Shown one piece after another: positions 59,329 to 60,245 of a DNA stretch of 60,245 nt; the first letter of the stretch is position 1, and each line of letters starts with the position of its first letter. The notes beneath the pieces were generated by a model. That model worked only from the letters and a program-made list of their open reading frames with translations. It was not told where the DNA came from and searched no databases. This stretch comes from Acidaminococcus intestini DSM 21505. Lineage in GTDB: Bacteria; Bacillota; Negativicutes; Acidaminococcales; Acidaminococcaceae. The DNA lies in NCBI RefSeq assembly GCF_000425045.1, contig NZ_AULA01000011.1, positions 1 through 60,245 on the forward strand, given 5' to 3'. The translations under genes and the position numbers were made by a program.

Positions 59329-59982
59329 ATGAACGAAACCATGCTTCCTATGCGGACGAAGAGCACACGCAATCATATTAAGGATACCTTTTTGGTGATG
59401 CTGAAAAAGAAGCCTTTCCTAAAGATCCGGATCACGGCCCTCTGCCAAAAAGCAGGCATTACAAGAGCAACTTTCTATGCCCATTATCTTGATATCTATG
59501 ATTTAGTTGATGACATCATGAATGACGCGCTTATTTTCTTGGATTCCATAACGGACCGGACTTGTCATGAGTCTTTTGAGGATTTATGGGATGTAGTCCG
59601 GCAAAATGACCTTGCTGTGTTCAAGGCTTATAATGACCGGCTGCCGCCTTGTCATCGCCTCATCGATATTCCCAAATATCATCCCCTCGTGAAGGATGAC
59701 ACCATTTTGCCTCTGATGATGAAAAAGATCTTCGCCATGGAAAAAGGCCATTTCATCGCTTATATGGCAGAAAAAGAGGGCATTCCGGCTCATATCACAG
59801 AAAACATCTTTTGGAGCATCATCAATGGGTCCATGGCCGTCAATAAGAAGATTGGCTGGTGCAAGAATACGGATTGGTACGAGCTGCAGCTCCAGCTCCT
59901 GCGCTTTACCATGTATGGCCTGGAGGGGCTGGGGGAGGTTGGAAAGCGGCCCTGCGTGGGGGAAACCGGTTCCCAGGAATGA
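59329..59982 (+). CDS. TetR/AcrR-family transcriptional regulator
   Basis: 217 residues: an N-terminal TetR helix-turn-helix (LKIRITALCQKAGITRATFYAHYLDIYDL, residues about 31-59) and a helical ligand-binding domain. It belongs to the branch with a C-terminal domain of the dihydroxyacetone-kinase-regulator type, judging by overall layout; the effector is unknown. GGAGGGACG precedes ATG 59329 and a TATAAT lies at 59303-59308. Divergent from the isochorismatase-like gene, which it probably regulates. Confidence 0.88.
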   Translation: MNETMLPMRTKSTRNHIKDTFLVMLKKKPFLKIRITALCQKAGITRATFYAHYLDIYDLVDDIMNDALIFLDSITDRTCHESFEDLWDVVRQNDLAVFKAYNDRLPPCHRLIDIPKYHPLVKDDTILPLMMKKIFAMEKGHFIAYMAEKEGIPAHITENIFWSIINGSMAVNKKIGWCKNTDWYELQLQLLRFTMYGLEGLGEVGKRPCVGETGSQE

Positions 59983-60127
59983 TGCCATTTTCTTTTGGTA
60001 AAAGGACGACGGCACGGCGTTTTGACGTGTCTTCTGTCCTTTTTCTTTTTTTGGCGGTCTGTGTGGGTTGCAGTCTGCGGACGATGTTCTCATTTTTATG
60101 ATGAAAAAAGCAGAAGAGAAGATTTTG

Positions 60128-60245
60128 ATGTGTACCCCAAAAACTGGACGCATATAAATTAGTTAAATGGCATTAGTGGATGTTTCCCGATATATTTCGG
60201 GAGGCATCCATTTTGTTTTTTTCTGAATCCTTTCCTTGTTGAAAT
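60128..60245. mobile_element. Possible insertion-sequence edge at the window end
   Basis: GTGTACCCCAAAAACTGGAC at about 60132 resembles terminal repeats of IS3-family elements, and just inside it a hairpin (GGATG.../...CATCC with inner CCCGA/TCGGG, 60178-60209) runs into a T-rich stretch. The element would extend past the window. Too little is visible to be sure. Confidence 0.4.

Overview
The window looks like a chromosomal segment of an anaerobic, amino-acid-fermenting Firmicute of the Negativicutes type, with Acidaminococcus or a close relative as my best guess. Pointers are the roughly 50% GC content, a diaminopropionate ammonia-lyase/ygeY cluster, citrate-lyase-alpha and 2-hydroxycarboxylate-carrier genes, an [FeFe] hydrogenase with a flavoprotein partner, a Selenomonas-like tyrosine-phosphatase phytase, many peptidases and Gram-positive-style T-box and terminator signals. 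The genus is an inference. No rRNA, CRISPR array or prophage was seen. There is one tRNA (Ala, anticodon CGC).

Layout. 1-0.8 kb: end of an ISL3-family insertion sequence that cuts off a GntP-type permease. 0.9-10.5 kb: a sigma-54 activator and its probable target operon dpaL-ygeY-symporter-D-aminoacylase-ridA. The 13-base operator TCTCAAAATGAGA lies once before the activator and three times upstream of a good -24/-12 promoter. 10.7-12 kb: MATE exporter. 12.7-17.4 kb (minus): citF-like gene, 2-hydroxycarboxylate carrier and an AbrB-type membrane protein. 17.6-19.4 kb: bicupin and M48 protease. 19.5-23.5 kb: a T-box leader followed by a TRAP transporter (dctPQM) and a LUD-domain protein. 24.5-29.6 kb: CapA-like phosphoesterase, then a tightly overlapping run of MATE exporter, DUF523, zinc-ribbon/DUF805, lipoprotein amidase and class-A-like serine hydrolase. 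30.4-39.2 kb (minus): metallo-hydrolase, second DUF805 protein, small secreted protein, pyroglutamyl peptidase, [FeFe] hydrogenase with a NuoF/GltD-like partner, IlvD-family dehydratase. 39.3-40.8 kb: LysR and Rrf2 regulators. 42.3-47.8 kb: tRNA-Ala, phytase, PepV dipeptidase, YfcC carrier, LrgAB. 48.7-55.5 kb: LysR, Ppx, a degenerate Ppx paralogue and Ppk1. 55.6-55.8 kb: DnaA-box cluster. 56-60 kb: phosphoribosyltransferase, PepT, isochorismatase-like hydrolase, TetR regulator, and possibly the edge of another insertion sequence.

The most unusual content is between the genes. About ten intergenic regions, from 80 bp to more than 1.4 kb and adding up to several kilobases, are built from one shared set of modules in different combinations. 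Most start within about 0-15 bases of a stop codon, in the orientation of the gene just ended. They open with a short hairpin whose stem bases differ between copies but still pair, followed by a linker and a second hairpin. Longer copies add hairpin-rich modules, including a GCCCAAAACC...GGTTTTGGGC stem. At least two genes take their stop codon from inside this sequence. I do not recognise the family. It is the main candidate for something undescribed.

Metabolically the genes fit import and breakdown of amino acids, peptides and organic acids (symporter, TRAP, YfcC, 2-hydroxycarboxylate carrier, peptidases PepV/PepT/Pcp, D-aminoacylase, DpaL with RidA to remove reactive enamine), hydrogenase-based electron disposal, and polyphosphate turnover.
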